From positions 3,472,001 to 3,536,000 of the forward strand of contig NZ_CP027557.1 in NCBI RefSeq assembly GCF_014854695.1: a stretch of DNA of 64,000 nt, read 5' to 3'. Origin of the DNA: Rhodococcus rhodochrous. GTDB taxonomy: Bacteria > Actinomycetota > Actinomycetes > Mycobacteriales > Mycobacteriaceae. The first letter of the stretch is position 1; the number at the start of each line of letters is the position of its first letter. The position numbers were made by a program, and so were the translations under genes. The notes below the pieces were generated by a model. That model was not told the origin of the DNA and made no database searches. It worked only from the letters and a program-made list of their open reading frames with translations. Below are positions 8,617 through 18,613 of the stretch, piece by piece.

Positions 8617-9285
8617 GTGGCCGGTACATGGAAGAAGTTGGGCAGGCAGCTGGGTCGTCTCGCCGTCGAGCAGGGTCCGAAGATCTACCAGCAGTTGCAG
8701 CAGTCCGGGGCGCTCGACAAGGCGCGCGCCGCGCTGAACGCGGCCGGCCAGGCCGGCGCAGCGAGCGGAACCTCGGGGAGCGGTACCACCGCGGCACCGA
8801 AGCCCGGCGCGGACCGGACGGCGGCGCCGAAGCCGGGTGCTGCGAAGACCCCGTCCGGTACGAAGCGTCCGGCCCCCGGTCGCCCGGTGGCGTCGCGCAC
8901 CACGCCGACGGCGCAGCGTGCCCGCCGCCTCGAGTACTCCCCCGACCTCGACGGTCGCGCCGATCCGGGCGAGATCGTGTGGACCTGGGTGGCCTACGAA
9001 GAAGATCCGACGCAGGGCAAGGACCGCCCGGTGCTCGTCGTGGGCCGCGACGACTCGACGCTGCTCGGACTGATGCTGTCGTCGAACTCCGACCGCGACG
9101 GTCACCGCGACTGGCTCGGAATCGGCTCCGGACCGTGGGACGCGGAGAACCGCCCGAGCTGGGTGCGCCTCGATCGCGTGCTCGACGTCCCCGAGGACGG
9201 CATCCGCCGCGAGGGCGCGGTCCTTCCCCGCGCACGCTTCGATCAGGTCGCGGCCCGGCTCCGCACCGATTTCGGCTGGAGCTGA
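8617..9285 (+). CDS. PemK/MazF-like domain protein (Rv2405-like)
   Basis: Protein of 222 aa. The N-terminal helix region (about 1-45) and a Pro/Ala/Lys-rich linker (about 50-100) precede a PemK-like barrel with GEIVWTWVAYEED and GKDRPVLVVGRD, then SWVRLDRVLDV. These resemble the MazF/PemK toxin fold (strand 1 G-x-I-V/W, then RP-V-L-V-V). No antitoxin gene is beside it and it neighbours lepA exactly as Rv2405 does, so it may be a domesticated barrel rather than a toxin. A TAAGCT -10 element ends 8 nt before the GTG, suggesting a leaderless message. Confidence 0.75.
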   Translation: MAGTWKKLGRQLGRLAVEQGPKIYQQLQQSGALDKARAALNAAGQAGAASGTSGSGTTAAPKPGADRTAAPKPGAAKTPSGTKRPAPGRPVASRTTPTAQRARRLEYSPDLDGRADPGEIVWTWVAYEEDPTQGKDRPVLVVGRDDSTLLGLMLSSNSDRDGHRDWLGIGSGPWDAENRPSWVRLDRVLDVPEDGIRREGAVLPRARFDQVAARLRTDFGWS

Positions 9286-9312
9286 ACCGGGCCGCGCCCC
9301 GAACGCAGGATC

Positions 9313-10134
9313 TCAGGAGGCCCGGAGCCCGTACCGCCGTCCGAAGAGGAAGGTGTAGACGAGGGCTCCGAGCGCGCCGCCGATGAGCGGGAACACGATG
9401 AACGCCCACAGCTGCCCCAGCGCACCGTCCTGGTAGAAGGCGACGGCGAGGCTGCGGGCGGGATTGACCGACGTGTTGTCGATCGGGATCGAGATCAGGT
9501 GGATCACGGCGAGGGTGAAGCCGATGGCGATACCGGCGATCGGTGCGTCGGCGACCTGATCGGTCGCGCCCAGCACCACGAACACCAGCACGGCCGTGAG
9601 CAGGACCTCGACGACGATCATCGCGCCGATACCGTAGCCGTTCTCGAGCACACCGCCGAGCGGGCCGTGCACCGCCGAGGGGCTGTGCGCGCCCCAGCCG
9701 TTCGCCCCGAGCCCGTCGGCGGCACGGTCGTAGCTCGGAAGCGACGACGCCACCGCGTAGAGCGTCAGACCGGCGATCAGACCGCCGACGACCTGCGCGA
9801 TCCAGTAACCCACGGCGCGCACCGGGGTCACATGACCGACGATGAGCTGCCCGAGCGTCACCGCCGGGTTCACGTGACACCCGGAGATCGGGCCGATGGT
9901 GTACACGAGGAACAGCAGGGTCAGGCCGAACGCCAATGCGACGCCGAGCTGGCCGACATAGGTTCCGGCGAACACCGCGGTACCCACCGCGGAGAACACC
10001 AGGAGGAAGGTTCCGATCGCCTCCGCTACGTATTTCCGCAGATCGGAGAACTCACCGGGGTCTCTGATTTCCAGGGATGTCTGGCGTGCGAGATCTTCGT
10101 CGATTCGGGACTCGGGATCGCGTGGGGGTTCCAT
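9313..10134 (-). CDS. Aquaporin (MIP family channel)
   Basis: Six-helix water/solute channel (273 aa). Both NPA half-helix motifs are present: GCHVNPAVTLGQ and NTSVNPARSLAVAF. Together with the Arg after the second NPA, this favours the water-selective AqpZ type over glycerol facilitators, which usually carry Asp there. An unusual 40-residue charged N-terminus (MEPPRDPESRIDEDLARQ) precedes the first helix. It is transcribed leftward from a likely promoter at 10239-10267. It replaces the Rv2406c-Rv2411c stretch seen in M. tuberculosis. Confidence 0.9.
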   Translation of the reverse strand: MEPPRDPESRIDEDLARQTSLEIRDPGEFSDLRKYVAEAIGTFLLVFSAVGTAVFAGTYVGQLGVALAFGLTLLFLVYTIGPISGCHVNPAVTLGQLIVGHVTPVRAVGYWIAQVVGGLIAGLTLYAVASSLPSYDRAADGLGANGWGAHSPSAVHGPLGGVLENGYGIGAMIVVEVLLTAVLVFVVLGATDQVADAPIAGIAIGFTLAVIHLISIPIDNTSVNPARSLAVAFYQDGALGQLWAFIVFPLIGGALGALVYTFLFGRRYGLRAS

Positions 10135-10238
10135 GGGTCACCTCGATGTTCGCGGTCCCGCACGCAGGCGGAACCTGGTGGTAGAACACTTCGAGTCGAT
10201 GCACCGCAGCCGCGAACTCGCCGTTCGCGCTGTGAGGG

Positions 10239-10267
10239 AGATTACGCAAGCGCCGTGACCTCGACAA
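10239..10267 (-). promoter_or_regulatory. Probable aquaporin promoter
   Basis: TTGTCG (-35, 10267-10262) and TAATCT (-10, 10244-10239) are separated by 17 nt on the minus strand. This predicts a 5' untranslated leader of about 95 nt before the aquaporin ATG. No other element stands out in the 10135-10238 stretch. Confidence 0.5.
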
Positions 10268-10398
10268 CGACATCGTGCGCCGTGGCGTGTCCGCCCATGT
10301 AGATGCCCTCCCGCGGCGGCACGCAACAACAACAGTCAGGTGCGCGTCGTCCTGGCCGAAACGATCAGGCCGGTGAGAAGGGTGATTCGACGGCCGGT

Positions 10399-10428
10399 TT
10401 GGGCTTTGCGATCCATTCTTGGTAACCT
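10399..10428 (+). promoter_or_regulatory. Possible rpsT promoter
   Basis: TTGGGC (10399-10404) and TAACCT (10423-10428) with an 18-nt spacer would start transcription about 60 nt before the rpsT GTG. The remainder of the 363-bp gap between the aquaporin and rpsT shows no gene I can support. Confidence 0.4.
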
Positions 10429-10497
10429 TGTCCATCGGTGCTCAGATGCACCCAGAGCTTTCCTACCAGCTACCAGCAAGACGACAGGATTTTACGC

Positions 10498-10758
10498 GTG
10501 GCCAACATCAAGTCCCAGGTGAAGCGGATTCGCACCAACGAGCGCAACCGACTCCGGAATCAGTCGGTGAAGTCGTCGCTTCGTACGGCGATCCGTTCGT
10601 TCCGCGAGGCTGCGGCCGCCGGCGACAAGGACAAGGTCAACGAACTCCTCGTCGCCACCAGCCGTCAGCTCGACAAGGCTGCCAGCAAGGGTGTCATCCA
10701 CCCCAACCAGGCCGCCAACAAGAAGTCTGCTCTCGCGAAGCTTGCCAACAAGCTCTGA
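10498..10758 (+). CDS. rpsT: 30S ribosomal protein S20
   Basis: Primary 16S rRNA-binding protein of 86 aa. The GTG start at 10498 gives the conserved [20 protein letters not shown] start and the family length. The body is Lys/Arg-rich, with the typical [19 protein letters not shown] end. It is transcribed alone, convergent to the holA operon, and closed by a strong hairpin. The position next to holA is the common actinobacterial arrangement (Rv2412/Rv2413c). Confidence 0.97.
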   Translation: MANIKSQVKRIRTNERNRLRNQSVKSSLRTAIRSFREAAAAGDKDKVNELLVATSRQLDKAASKGVIHPNQAANKKSALAKLANKL

Positions 10759-10795
10759 GTTCATCGCTCCGAGGTAGTAGACGCAGGCTCTGCTT

Positions 10796-10831
10796 CACGA
10801 AGGCCGTCCCCCGCCGGGGACGGCCTTCGTG
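10796..10831. terminator. Bidirectional hairpin between rpsT and holA
   Basis: Perfect 16-bp stem (CACGAAGGCCGTCCCC and its complement) with a 4-nt loop, between the convergent rpsT and holA genes. There is no long U-tract on either side, as is common in actinobacteria. Confidence 0.8.
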
Positions 10832-10884
10832 GCATTGAACGGCAGACATGACGCCGCCCCTGAAGCGGGATCGGCGCGGACGGC

Positions 10885-11856
10885 TCAGGCCGCCAGTTCG
10901 GAGATGACCCGCACGGCGTGCTCGAGAGCGTAGTCCGGATCGGCGGCCGCTCCCTTGACGTCGGCGTTGAGCGCAGCGACCACCGTGAGCGCGGTCCCGA
11001 TCGACGCCGGCGCCCATGTGCGCGCCTGTGCCTGGGCCTTCTTCACCTTCCACGGCGGCATACCGAGCGACGACGCGAGGGAGAACGGGTCGCCGCGACC
11101 GGCGGAGCCGACCCGGGCGATGGTGTGCACGGCGTCGGCGAGGGCATCGGCGAGCAGCACGTGGGCGACACCGCGGTGCATCGCCCACCGCAGCGCTTCG
11201 AGCGCACCGGCCGTGTCGCCGGCCACGGCCTTCTCGGCCACGTCGAATCCCGACACCTCGGCCTTGCCCGAGTAGTAGCGCCGCACGGCCGCAGCGTCGA
11301 TCTTGCCGCCGGTGTCGGCCACGAGCTGGCTGCACGCAGCGGCGAGTTCGCGCAGGTCGGATCCCACCGCTTCGATGACGAGTTGTTCGACGTCGCCCGA
11401 GACCCGTACGTCCGCGGCCTGGAACTCCTTGTGGACGAACGTGCGCACCCACGCGGCCTTCTCCCCCGCCTTCGCGGGAGCAGCGCACATGTGTTCCTCG
11501 GCGCCACACTTGCGCAGCGCGGGCACCATCGCCTTGGTGCGACCGCCGCCGCTGTGGAGGATCACCAGTGTCACGCCCGGAGGCGGATCGGCTGCGACGT
11601 CGAGGATCAGCGCCGCGGCGTCCTTCCCGGCGTCGGCCGTGGATTCGAGGATCACGATGCGTTCTTCCGCGAACAGCGACGGGCTCAGCAGCTCGGCGAG
11701 TTCGGGCACACCCGCGTCGCCGGCGCGGAGCCGGGAGACGGGGAGGTCGCCGGGAGTTCCGCTGCGCGTGCGGACATCGGACACGATCTGCGCGACGGCA
11801 CGGTCGACGAGCAGTTCTTCCTCACCGAGGACCAGATGCAGGGACGCGTCGCTCAC
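10885..11856 (-). CDS. holA: DNA polymerase III delta subunit
   Basis: Clamp-loader subunit (323 aa) that opens the beta sliding clamp. The N-terminal [18 protein letters not shown] and the C-terminal helical collar ([20 protein letters not shown]) are typical of HolA. The GTG start at 11856 overlaps the comEC stop (GTGA), so it is the last gene of the comEA-comEC-holA run. Length and position match Rv2413c. Confidence 0.9.
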   Translation of the reverse strand: MSDASLHLVLGEEELLVDRAVAQIVSDVRTRSGTPGDLPVSRLRAGDAGVPELAELLSPSLFAEERIVILESTADAGKDAAALILDVAADPPPGVTLVILHSGGGRTKAMVPALRKCGAEEHMCAAPAKAGEKAAWVRTFVHKEFQAADVRVSGDVEQLVIEAVGSDLRELAAACSQLVADTGGKIDAAAVRRYYSGKAEVSGFDVAEKAVAGDTAGALEALRWAMHRGVAHVLLADALADAVHTIARVGSAGRGDPFSLASSLGMPPWKVKKAQAQARTWAPASIGTALTVVAALNADVKGAAADPDYALEHAVRVISELAA

Positions 11857-14213
11857 GGTTCGATCGTGCCACGCACGTCCGACACCACCGCGAGCGCCCC
11901 GGAACCGGCACGGACGACTGCGACGTCGCCGTGCAGGTCGGTGCGCAGCACCCGCGCTCCCATCCCGCTCAGGGTGGAGACGATCTCGGGATGGGGATGC
12001 CCGAACAGGTTGTCGCGTCCGGCGCTGACGAGGGCGACGCTCGGCCGCACGGCGGCGAGGAACCGTGCGGGTGTGGTGCGCGAGCCGTGATGCGGCACCT
12101 TCAGCACGTCCGCACGCACATCGGTGCCCGACCGCACGAGTGCGTCGAGCGCGGCCTCCTCCGCGTCGCCCGGCAACAGAACCCGACCGACGACGGTATC
12201 GACCGTCAACACGAGCGAGTCGTCGTTCTCGGAACCGCCCGTCCCGCGTCCGGCCGGACCCACCACCCGGATGTCGAGATCGCCTGCACGCAGAACCGCG
12301 CCGGCGCCCACTTCCCGCACGGGGACACCGATCTCGGTTGCCGGACCGAGCACGTCCGCCGCACCGTCACCGGCAGCGCCCGGCCCGACTACGACCGTCT
12401 CTACCGAGCGCCCTTCGAGGACACCGCGGACTCCGCCCACGTGGTCGGCGTGCAGGTGCGACACGACGAGCAGTGCGACGCGGCGAATCCGCAACCGGCG
12501 CAGGCACCGATCGACGGGTTCCGGTTCGGGGCCGGTGTCGACGACGACCGCGCGTCCGTCCCCCGTCGCCAGGACCAGTGCATCGCCCTGGCCGACATCG
12601 CATGCGACGAGAACCCATTCGGCTCCGGGCCAGCCCGGTCGCAGCATCCGCACCGGAAGCCACACCGCCGCGACCGCCACCGCGATCACGAGAGCCGTGA
12701 TCCACACCCGCCGGTGACGAGCCACCGACCACACCACAGCGACCAGCACGGCCGCGACGAGTGCTCCCACCGGTCCGTCCGGCACCTCGAACTCGGCCGA
12801 CGGCAACGACGCCGCCCGATCGGCCACCGTGATCAGCCACCACAGGAAAGGCCCGGTGCCGCGCGCGAGCACCTCCCCCGGCCACGGGACGACGGAGGCG
12901 GCCACCGCGACGAGTGAGCCGAGGACCGTCAGTGGCGCAAGTACCGGGGCCACGAGGACATTGGCCGCGACCGACACGACGCTCACCGTCCCGCTCACCC
13001 CCGCGACGAGAGGTGCGGTCGCCACGAACGCGACCAGCGACATCGCCGTGACCTCCGCGACGGGACGCGGCCACCCGCGATCGACGAGTCGGGTCACGAC
13101 GGGCGGCGCGGCGACGATGAGCGCCGCCGTCGCGGACACCGACAGCGCGAACCCGACATCGACTGCGAGGTCGGGCATGAGCACGAGCAGCACGCCCACC
13201 GCGGTGCACAGGGCGGGAAGTGCCTGTCGCTCACGGCCCGTCACGAACGCCAGCAGCCCGATCGATCCCATCGCCGCCGCGCGCACCACACTCGCCGACG
13301 GACGGACCACGACGACGAAGGCGACGAGAGCCGTTGCGGCGAGGACGGCGCCGGAACGCGGGCCGAGTCCCACCGCGCGCACGAGGAGCAGTACCGCTCC
13401 GAGAACGATGCTGACGTTGGCTCCGGACACGGCCGTCAGGTGCGTCAATCCGGCAACCCGGAAGTCCTCGCGCACCTCGTCGGTCAGCGCCGTCGTGTCG
13501 CCCACCACGAGACCGGGCAGCAAGCCGGCCCGGTCGGCGGGAAGCACCGCAGAACTCACCTGCGCGAGGCGGTCGCGCACCGTGCCCGCCCACCGCTGCC
13601 ACACCGGTGGCGGGCCGACAGCCGTCGGCGCCCGCTCCGCGCGGAGCACCGCCACCGTGGTGCCCGGCCCGGTGTTCGGCGCGACCCGCACACGTGCGGT
13701 GACCGACTGGCCGGGCAGGAGATCTCTCCACGAGTCGGCCGGCGCGAACACCACCACCGATCCCCCGGTGTCCATGGACCGTCCACCGACCGTCACGTGC
13801 TCGAGCCGTGCCGGAATGCGTACCCGGGGTGTGTCGTCGAAGGCCGCGGCCCGGATGCGTCGTGGGTCGTCGGTGGGGACGAGAACGACGCCGGCCCACG
13901 CTCCCCTCTCCGCTGCGGAGGCAATCGGGTGCTGGTCGGCGGCCCACATCCGGAGCCCGGCGGCCGGCCCGAATCCCGCGACGACGGCCAGTGCGGCGAG
14001 GAGGATCCGCGCACCTCCGCGAGGGATACGACCGGCCCCGACGAGACGGACCGTCACGGCGCATCCGACGACGGCCGCGACCGCCACGGCGGTGACGATC
14101 CGCCATCCCGTGTACAACCCGAGAAGCGTCACGGCCCACGCGGCCAGTGCGCACGGCACCAACCGGGCATCGACAACCGTTGCGGTGTCGGACCCGTCGT
14201 TCCGGACGGTCAC
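11853..14213 (-). CDS. comEC: ComEC/Rec2-type DNA uptake channel
   Basis: Large membrane protein of 786 aa: N-terminal helices, a soluble insert, the central Competence domain with about eight helices ([19 protein letters not shown] is the family hallmark) and a C-terminal metallo-beta-lactamase-like domain carrying [10 protein letters not shown] and VPHHGSRTT metal-site motifs. In transformable bacteria ComEC passes single-stranded DNA inward while the complementary strand is degraded. It overlaps comEA upstream and holA downstream by 4 bp each. No pilus genes are in the window, so natural competence cannot be concluded. Confidence 0.92.
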   Translation of the reverse strand: MTVRNDGSDTATVVDARLVPCALAAWAVTLLGLYTGWRIVTAVAVAAVVGCAVTVRLVGAGRIPRGGARILLAALAVVAGFGPAAGLRMWAADQHPIASAAERGAWAGVVLVPTDDPRRIRAAAFDDTPRVRIPARLEHVTVGGRSMDTGGSVVVFAPADSWRDLLPGQSVTARVRVAPNTGPGTTVAVLRAERAPTAVGPPPVWQRWAGTVRDRLAQVSSAVLPADRAGLLPGLVVGDTTALTDEVREDFRVAGLTHLTAVSGANVSIVLGAVLLLVRAVGLGPRSGAVLAATALVAFVVVVRPSASVVRAAAMGSIGLLAFVTGRERQALPALCTAVGVLLVLMPDLAVDVGFALSVSATAALIVAAPPVVTRLVDRGWPRPVAEVTAMSLVAFVATAPLVAGVSGTVSVVSVAANVLVAPVLAPLTVLGSLVAVAASVVPWPGEVLARGTGPFLWWLITVADRAASLPSAEFEVPDGPVGALVAAVLVAVVWSVARHRRVWITALVIAVAVAAVWLPVRMLRPGWPGAEWVLVACDVGQGDALVLATGDGRAVVVDTGPEPEPVDRCLRRLRIRRVALLVVSHLHADHVGGVRGVLEGRSVETVVVGPGAAGDGAADVLGPATEIGVPVREVGAGAVLRAGDLDIRVVGPAGRGTGGSENDDSLVLTVDTVVGRVLLPGDAEEAALDALVRSGTDVRADVLKVPHHGSRTTPARFLAAVRPSVALVSAGRDNLFGHPHPEIVSTLSGMGARVLRTDLHGDVAVVRAGSGALAVVSDVRGTIEP

Positions 14214-15049
14214 ACCGTCACCAGTTCACGCAGCCTGGCCAGGCGCGCCGGTCCGATCCCGTCGACCTCACCGAGTTGTTCGACGTCCGTGAACGGTCCG
14301 TTGGTGTCACGCCACGAGACGATCGCCGCGGCCGTCACAGGGCCGACTCCCGGCAGCGCGTCGAGCGCGGTCTCGTCGGCGGTGTTGAGGTTGACCAGCC
14401 CGCCTGCCTCCGGTGGAGCATCGCCCGGTGCCTGCGCCCCGACGATTCCACTGGCCTGCGGAACAGGTTGGGGCGGGGCGATTCCCACGACGATCTGGTC
14501 ACCGTCGGCGACCCGCCGGGCCAGATTGAGGCCGATGAGGTCGGCACCGTCGAGGGCACCGCCGGCAGCGTCGAGCGCGTCGGCCACACGGGATCCCGCC
14601 GGCAACCGCACGAGTCCGGGCCGTGTCACCGCACCCACGACGCTGACGACGAACTCGGCGGAATCCGGCTGTGCCGTGTCCGTCTCCTTCGTGGCGGACG
14701 GCTCTGCGGTGTCCACGACTTCGACCCTCGGCAGCGGCGGTACCGGTTCGGGGACCGGCCGGTCGCGCCACACGACGACGAGGGCTACTGCGGCGGCGAG
14801 CACTCCGATCGCGGAGAGAGCAGCGGTCCCTCGTCGTCCCGTGTCCCATCGCGCAGCGGCCAGCCGATCGACGAAGCGTTCCCGGCCGGGACCGCTGCGG
14901 ACGGGTTCGTCGCCGTCGTCGGGGTCCGCCCAGGGGTGGTCGTTCGTCGGCGTGTCGTCGGTCCAGGGCGGTTCCGCAGGCATCGCCGAGGAACGTGTGA
15001 TCGCGCCGAGGCGGGTGCGCGCGAGATCACGGTGGTCACTGCTCGCCAT
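14210..15049 (-). CDS. comEA: ComEA-type DNA-binding protein with SLBB and helix-hairpin-helix domains
   Basis: Protein of 279 aa with a 95-residue cytoplasmic, Pro/Asp-rich head, one membrane span (ALSAIGVLAAAVALVVVW), a Pro/Glu linker, an SLBB domain (VVGAVTRPGLVRLPAGSRV) and a C-terminal double helix-hairpin-helix (LNTADETALDALPGVGPVTA and LGEVDGIGPARLARL) that binds double-stranded DNA. It is the partner of ComEC. The upstream gap of 145 bp holds two TGTGGATGA repeats. Confidence 0.9.
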   Translation of the reverse strand: MASSDHRDLARTRLGAITRSSAMPAEPPWTDDTPTNDHPWADPDDGDEPVRSGPGRERFVDRLAAARWDTGRRGTAALSAIGVLAAAVALVVVWRDRPVPEPVPPLPRVEVVDTAEPSATKETDTAQPDSAEFVVSVVGAVTRPGLVRLPAGSRVADALDAAGGALDGADLIGLNLARRVADGDQIVVGIAPPQPVPQASGIVGAQAPGDAPPEAGGLVNLNTADETALDALPGVGPVTAAAIVSWRDTNGPFTDVEQLGEVDGIGPARLARLRELVTV

Positions 15050-15111
15050 GCCGCGACGCTAACCGCGTCCGCGACCGCCGGATTCGGTATCGGCGCCGAT
15101 CCGCCCGGGGT

Positions 15112-15139
15112 TGTGGATGACCTCCACCCCTGTGGATGA
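15112..15139 (-). repeat. Two DnaA-box-like 9-mers upstream of comEA
   Basis: On the minus strand the 9-mer TCATCCACA occurs twice (15112-15120 and 15131-15139), 19 bp apart. It differs from the E. coli box TTATCCACA at one position. Both lie in the gap upstream of comEA. DnaA binding is only a possibility. Confidence 0.35.
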
Positions 15140-15194
15140 ATGCCCGGATCGGGCCTCTACCGGCATGGTCCGGGCCGGGAGGTGGTGTAGGTGG

Positions 15195-16034
15195 TCAGTC
15201 CTCGGAGACACCGGTCGCCGCGGACGCGACGACCACACCGACCGCGCCCGGTCCGACGTGCGCGCCGAGAACCGCGTCGAGTTCGGACACGACGATCTCG
15301 GTACCTTCCGGAAGACGCTGCGCGAGCTGATCGGCGAGGCTGCGCGCCCGTTCGGGTGCCCCGCGGTGGTGCACCGCGACGAGCGGTTCGTCGCCGACAT
15401 CGGTTGCGGCTCCGTCGACGAGCTTGGCCATCGCCTTGGTCATCGTGCGGGTCTTCTCCCGCAGGACGAGCTTGCCGTCGGAGATGTGCAGCACGGGTTT
15501 CATCGCGAGCGCGGTACCCAACAGCGCGGTGGCCGTGCCGATCCGGCCACCGCGGCGCAGGTGGTCGAGCCGGTCGACGACGAGCAGGGTCCGGGCGGAC
15601 GCCGCGACCTCCACGGCCCGCTCGTACACTCTCACCAGATCGGCTCCGGCCCGGGCGGCGCGCACCGCTTCGAGGACGGCGAAACCCGAACCCATCGCGG
15701 TGTTCCGCGAATCGACGAGCCGGATCCGGTCGCCCAGCGATTCGGCGGCGTGCCGGGCGGCGTCCCACGTCCCGGACAGCACACGCGAGAGGTGCACGGC
15801 GACGACGCCGTCTCCCCCGCTGGCCTCGAGCGCCTCGGTGTAGGCGTCGGTCAGTTCGGCGGGCGAGGGGCCGGAGGTGGTCACGGTCGACAGGTCCTCC
15901 GGCAACTCGTCGACGCCCTCGCGAAGGTCGCGTCCGCCCACGATGATGTGCAGTGGCACCACTCGGATGTCGTACCGACGGACCAGTTCGGGGTCGATAC
16001 AACTCGACGAATCTGTGACGACGACGACGGACAC
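15195..16034 (-). CDS. DegV family fatty-acid-binding protein
   Basis: Two-domain DegV fold protein (279 aa) beginning MSVVVVTDSSSCIDPELV; the TDSSS loop contacts the fatty-acid carboxylate. Further family motifs are TTSGPSPAELTDAY and SRNTAMGSGF. In firmicutes such proteins hand bound fatty acid to FakA kinase; no kinase gene is nearby. It starts 5 bp after octT ends on the same strand and matches Rv2417c. Confidence 0.9.
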   Translation of the reverse strand: MSVVVVTDSSSCIDPELVRRYDIRVVPLHIIVGGRDLREGVDELPEDLSTVTTSGPSPAELTDAYTEALEASGGDGVVAVHLSRVLSGTWDAARHAAESLGDRIRLVDSRNTAMGSGFAVLEAVRAARAGADLVRVYERAVEVAASARTLLVVDRLDHLRRGGRIGTATALLGTALAMKPVLHISDGKLVLREKTRTMTKAMAKLVDGAATDVGDEPLVAVHHRGAPERARSLADQLAQRLPEGTEIVVSELDAVLGAHVGPGAVGVVVASAATGVSED

Positions 16035-16039
16035 GACGC

Positions 16040-16822
16040 CTACCGTAGGCCCTCCACCGGGACTTCCGCATCCCGATGCACGATCCGGACAGCGTCACCG
16101 ACAGCGGCGGCGACGCGGCGGTGTCCTTCCCAACCCCAGTGGATCCCGTCGGGGTTGGCGTCGTCGGAGAAGACGTTCTCCCGCACCGCTTCGGCGAGAT
16201 CGACGAGGGGAACCGACTTCTCGGCCGCCCAGTGGGTGATCGCGCGTGCCGCGGGGAGCCGGCCGGCATGCACCGACCGGTACTGCTCGCTGCGGTGCAC
16301 CGACGGCAGGGTGCCGATGACGGGCAGGTCGGGTCGCATGTACGCCAGTGCGTCCCTGATCGTTTCGAGGTACTCGACACTGACCCGGGGCGGGAGCGCC
16401 ACCGGGCGACCGAGCGGCGACAGTCGCGGCTGCAACCACCCGTAGGCGGTACGCGCCGCGCGACGCAGGGCCGGCGGGCGGATGTAACGCAGGCCTTCCC
16501 GCAGTGCGGTGGGCAGCGGGGACGGCAGGGTGTCCATCCCGCCCACGGCCAGGACGACGGCTCCGGCGTGCGGGATCGCGGCCCACACCCGCGGGTCCTG
16601 GGTCATGGCCCACCACGCGTCGCGTGTGGTCCACCCGATCCGGGCGACGAGTTCGACGTCCCAGCCGAGTTCGGCCGCGACCAGATTGGGCCAGATCTGC
16701 GGATGGTCGGCGGGCAGGCCGCCCTTCGGGCCGTAGTAGCTCAGCGAGTCGCCGATCACCAGCAGGACCGGGCGCCGCGGGGCGGCGTCGGTCTCGATCG
16801 GCGTCGGTTCAGAGGACGTCAT
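16040..16822 (-). CDS. octT: SGNH hydrolase-fold acyltransferase, OctT-like
   Basis: SGNH/GDSL-fold protein of 260 aa with [14 protein letters not shown] (nucleophile Ser), [11 protein letters not shown] and the C-terminal catalytic pair in [12 protein letters not shown]. The homologue Rv2418c transfers octanoate to diglucosylglycerate in methylglucose lipopolysaccharide synthesis; the gene stands next to gpgP here as there. It overlaps gpgP by 14 bp. There is no signal peptide, consistent with cytoplasmic glycolipid precursor work. Confidence 0.85.
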   Translation of the reverse strand: MTSSEPTPIETDAAPRRPVLLVIGDSLSYYGPKGGLPADHPQIWPNLVAAELGWDVELVARIGWTTRDAWWAMTQDPRVWAAIPHAGAVVLAVGGMDTLPSPLPTALREGLRYIRPPALRRAARTAYGWLQPRLSPLGRPVALPPRVSVEYLETIRDALAYMRPDLPVIGTLPSVHRSEQYRSVHAGRLPAARAITHWAAEKSVPLVDLAEAVRENVFSDDANPDGIHWGWEGHRRVAAAVGDAVRIVHRDAEVPVEGLR

Positions 16823-17480
16823 CGGGCGCCACCATGGCCGACGCGTTCCACACGTCCAGGCGCCAGGACGGCACCTCTCCGTATCCGCTGAGCTGCACCC
16901 AGCCGGTGTTCCCGAGACCGCCGAGGACGGACCACCGGTCGACCGGCAGGTCGAGCAGGGCCGCGGTGAGCGCGGCGATCAGGCCCCCGTGCGCGACCAG
17001 CACGATGGGCCGATCGTTCCAGTCCTCGTACTTGTCGAGCAGTTCGCCGATGACGGCGATGCTGCGCCGCGCCACGTCGACGCGGTTCTCGCCTCCCGGG
17101 GGTGTCCAGGTCGCGTCGGCGCGCCACGCGCTGCGCGCGCCCGGGGCCACGGCGTCGACCTCGGTGTGGGTCAGGCCCTGCCATTCGCCGAGATGCGTCT
17201 CGCGCAGCCGCGTGTCGATCGCGACCGGCAGACCGATGCGGTCACCGAGCGCGGTCGCGGTGTCGTAGGCGCGGCGCAGATCGGACGAGACGACGGCGAG
17301 CGGATCGAACCGGGCGATCACGTCGGCGACGGCGAGCGCCTGCCGGCGGCCGAGTTCGGACAGATCGGTGTCGAGCTGCCCCTGCATCCGCCGTGTGGCG
17401 TTGTACTCGGTCTGGCCGTGGCGCAGCAGCACCAGCTGCCGCACCCGCGGGCTCTGCGCACCCTCCTCCGGACGGCTCAC
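16809..17480 (-). CDS. gpgP: Glucosyl-3-phosphoglycerate phosphatase
   Basis: Histidine phosphatase superfamily member (223 aa). The RHG motif sits in [20 protein letters not shown], with the catalytic His near residue 20, and the second His in [12 protein letters not shown]. The homologue Rv2419c removes phosphate from glucosyl-3-phosphoglycerate to give glucosylglycerate. The GTG at 17480 is chosen because it overlaps the rsfS stop (GTGA) and puts the RHG motif at the usual distance; longer upstream frames lie inside rsfS. Confidence 0.88.
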   Translation of the reverse strand: MSRPEEGAQSPRVRQLVLLRHGQTEYNATRRMQGQLDTDLSELGRRQALAVADVIARFDPLAVVSSDLRRAYDTATALGDRIGLPVAIDTRLRETHLGEWQGLTHTEVDAVAPGARSAWRADATWTPPGGENRVDVARRSIAVIGELLDKYEDWNDRPIVLVAHGGLIAALTAALLDLPVDRWSVLGGLGNTGWVQLSGYGEVPSWRLDVWNASAMVAPDDVL

Positions 17481-17884
17481 ACGTCCTCCGGCGAGTCGGC
17501 GGCGTCGATCGCCGAACGGGGGCCACCCACACCGTCGACCTCGATGGTCGGGCAGTCCTTCCACAGGCGGTCGAGGGCGTAGAAGTTGCGCTCGTCCTCG
17601 TGCTGGATGTGCACCACGACGTCGACGTAGTCGAGCAGGGTCCACCGTCCTTCGCGGGTGCCCTCGCGGCGGACGGGCTTGTGGCCGGCCAGGCGCAGCT
17701 TCTCCTCGACGTTGTCGACGATGGCGTTGACCTGACGCTCGTTGGGTGCGGACGCGATGACGAAGCAGTCGGTGATCACCAGCTGCTCGGACACGTCGAG
17801 CACCACGACGTCGGTGGCGAGTTTCTCGTCGGCGGCCAGGGCTGCGATTCGGGCCATCTCCGTGGCTTCTGCCGTTGCGCTCAC
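17477..17884 (-). CDS. rsfS: Ribosomal silencing factor RsfS
   Basis: Small protein (135 aa) that binds uL14 and blocks joining of ribosomal subunits. Signature segments are [40 protein letters not shown] and [17 protein letters not shown] start and stop overlap nadD and gpgP by 4 bp each. The acidic Gly/Ser-rich C-terminal tail is variable in the family. Confidence 0.95.
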   Translation of the reverse strand: MSATAEATEMARIAALAADEKLATDVVVLDVSEQLVITDCFVIASAPNERQVNAIVDNVEEKLRLAGHKPVRREGTREGRWTLLDYVDVVVHIQHEDERNFYALDRLWKDCPTIEVDGVGGPRSAIDAADSPEDV

Positions 17885-18594
17885 TGCGTGCTCTTTCTCT
17901 CGATGGTGCCGGGGGTGTTTCCGTCGAACACCGGGACGGGATCTCCGTCGAGGTGCGTATTCGTGCGGTAGAGCCGGCGTTTGCTGATGTACTGCACCAC
18001 TCCGTCGGGCACCAGATACCAGACGGGACGGTTCTCGCGGGCCCTCCTGCGGCAGTCCGTGGAGGAGATCGCCAGTGCCGGGATCTCCACCAGGCTCACC
18101 GCCTCGGCCGGGAGATCGTCCAGATGCGGTGCCAGATGTTCGGCGTGCAGGTCGTATCCGGGCCGGGACACCCCGACGAAGCGGGCGAGGTCGAACAGGG
18201 TCTGCCAGTCCTGCCAGGACAGGATCGATCCCAGGGCGTCCGCGCCGGTGATGAAGTACAGATCCGCGTCGGGATACTGCTCGCTGAGGTCGCGCAGGGT
18301 GTCGACGGTGTAGGTGGGTTTGCGTCGATCGATGTCGACGCGGCTGACGGAGAACCGCGGGTTGGATGCGGTCGCGATCACCGTCATCAGGTAACGGTCC
18401 TCGGCGGGGCTGACGTCGCGCCCGGTCTTCTGCCAGGGTTGCCCGGTGGGCACGAAGATCACTTCGTCCAGGTCGAAGCTCGCGGCGACCTCGCTGGCCG
18501 CCACGAGGTGTCCGTGATGGATCGGGTCGAACGTTCCACCCATGACGCCCAGGCGGCGCCTGGGGGCCGAGGGCCGATCCGTTGGCTGATGCAC
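17881..18594 (-). CDS. nadD: Nicotinate-nucleotide adenylyltransferase
   Basis: Converts nicotinate mononucleotide and ATP to nicotinate adenine dinucleotide in NAD synthesis (237 aa). The nucleotidyltransferase motif [15 protein letters not shown] lies near residue 20 and the C-terminal [10 protein letters not shown] (ISSTxxR family motif) near 180. The GTG at 18594 is used; starting at the internal ATG just before GGTF would also give a functional core. It heads the run nadD-rsfS-gpgP-octT-degV. Confidence 0.93.
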   Translation of the reverse strand: MHQPTDRPSAPRRRLGVMGGTFDPIHHGHLVAASEVAASFDLDEVIFVPTGQPWQKTGRDVSPAEDRYLMTVIATASNPRFSVSRVDIDRRKPTYTVDTLRDLSEQYPDADLYFITGADALGSILSWQDWQTLFDLARFVGVSRPGYDLHAEHLAPHLDDLPAEAVSLVEIPALAISSTDCRRRARENRPVWYLVPDGVVQYISKRRLYRTNTHLDGDPVPVFDGNTPGTIERKSTQ

Positions 18595-18613
18595 GGTTGT
18601 CCAGCTTACGGGT

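Noticed and set aside
15112-15139. A replication origin based on DnaA-like boxes
   Set aside because: Only two imperfect boxes, no AT-rich region and no dnaA/dnaN genes nearby.
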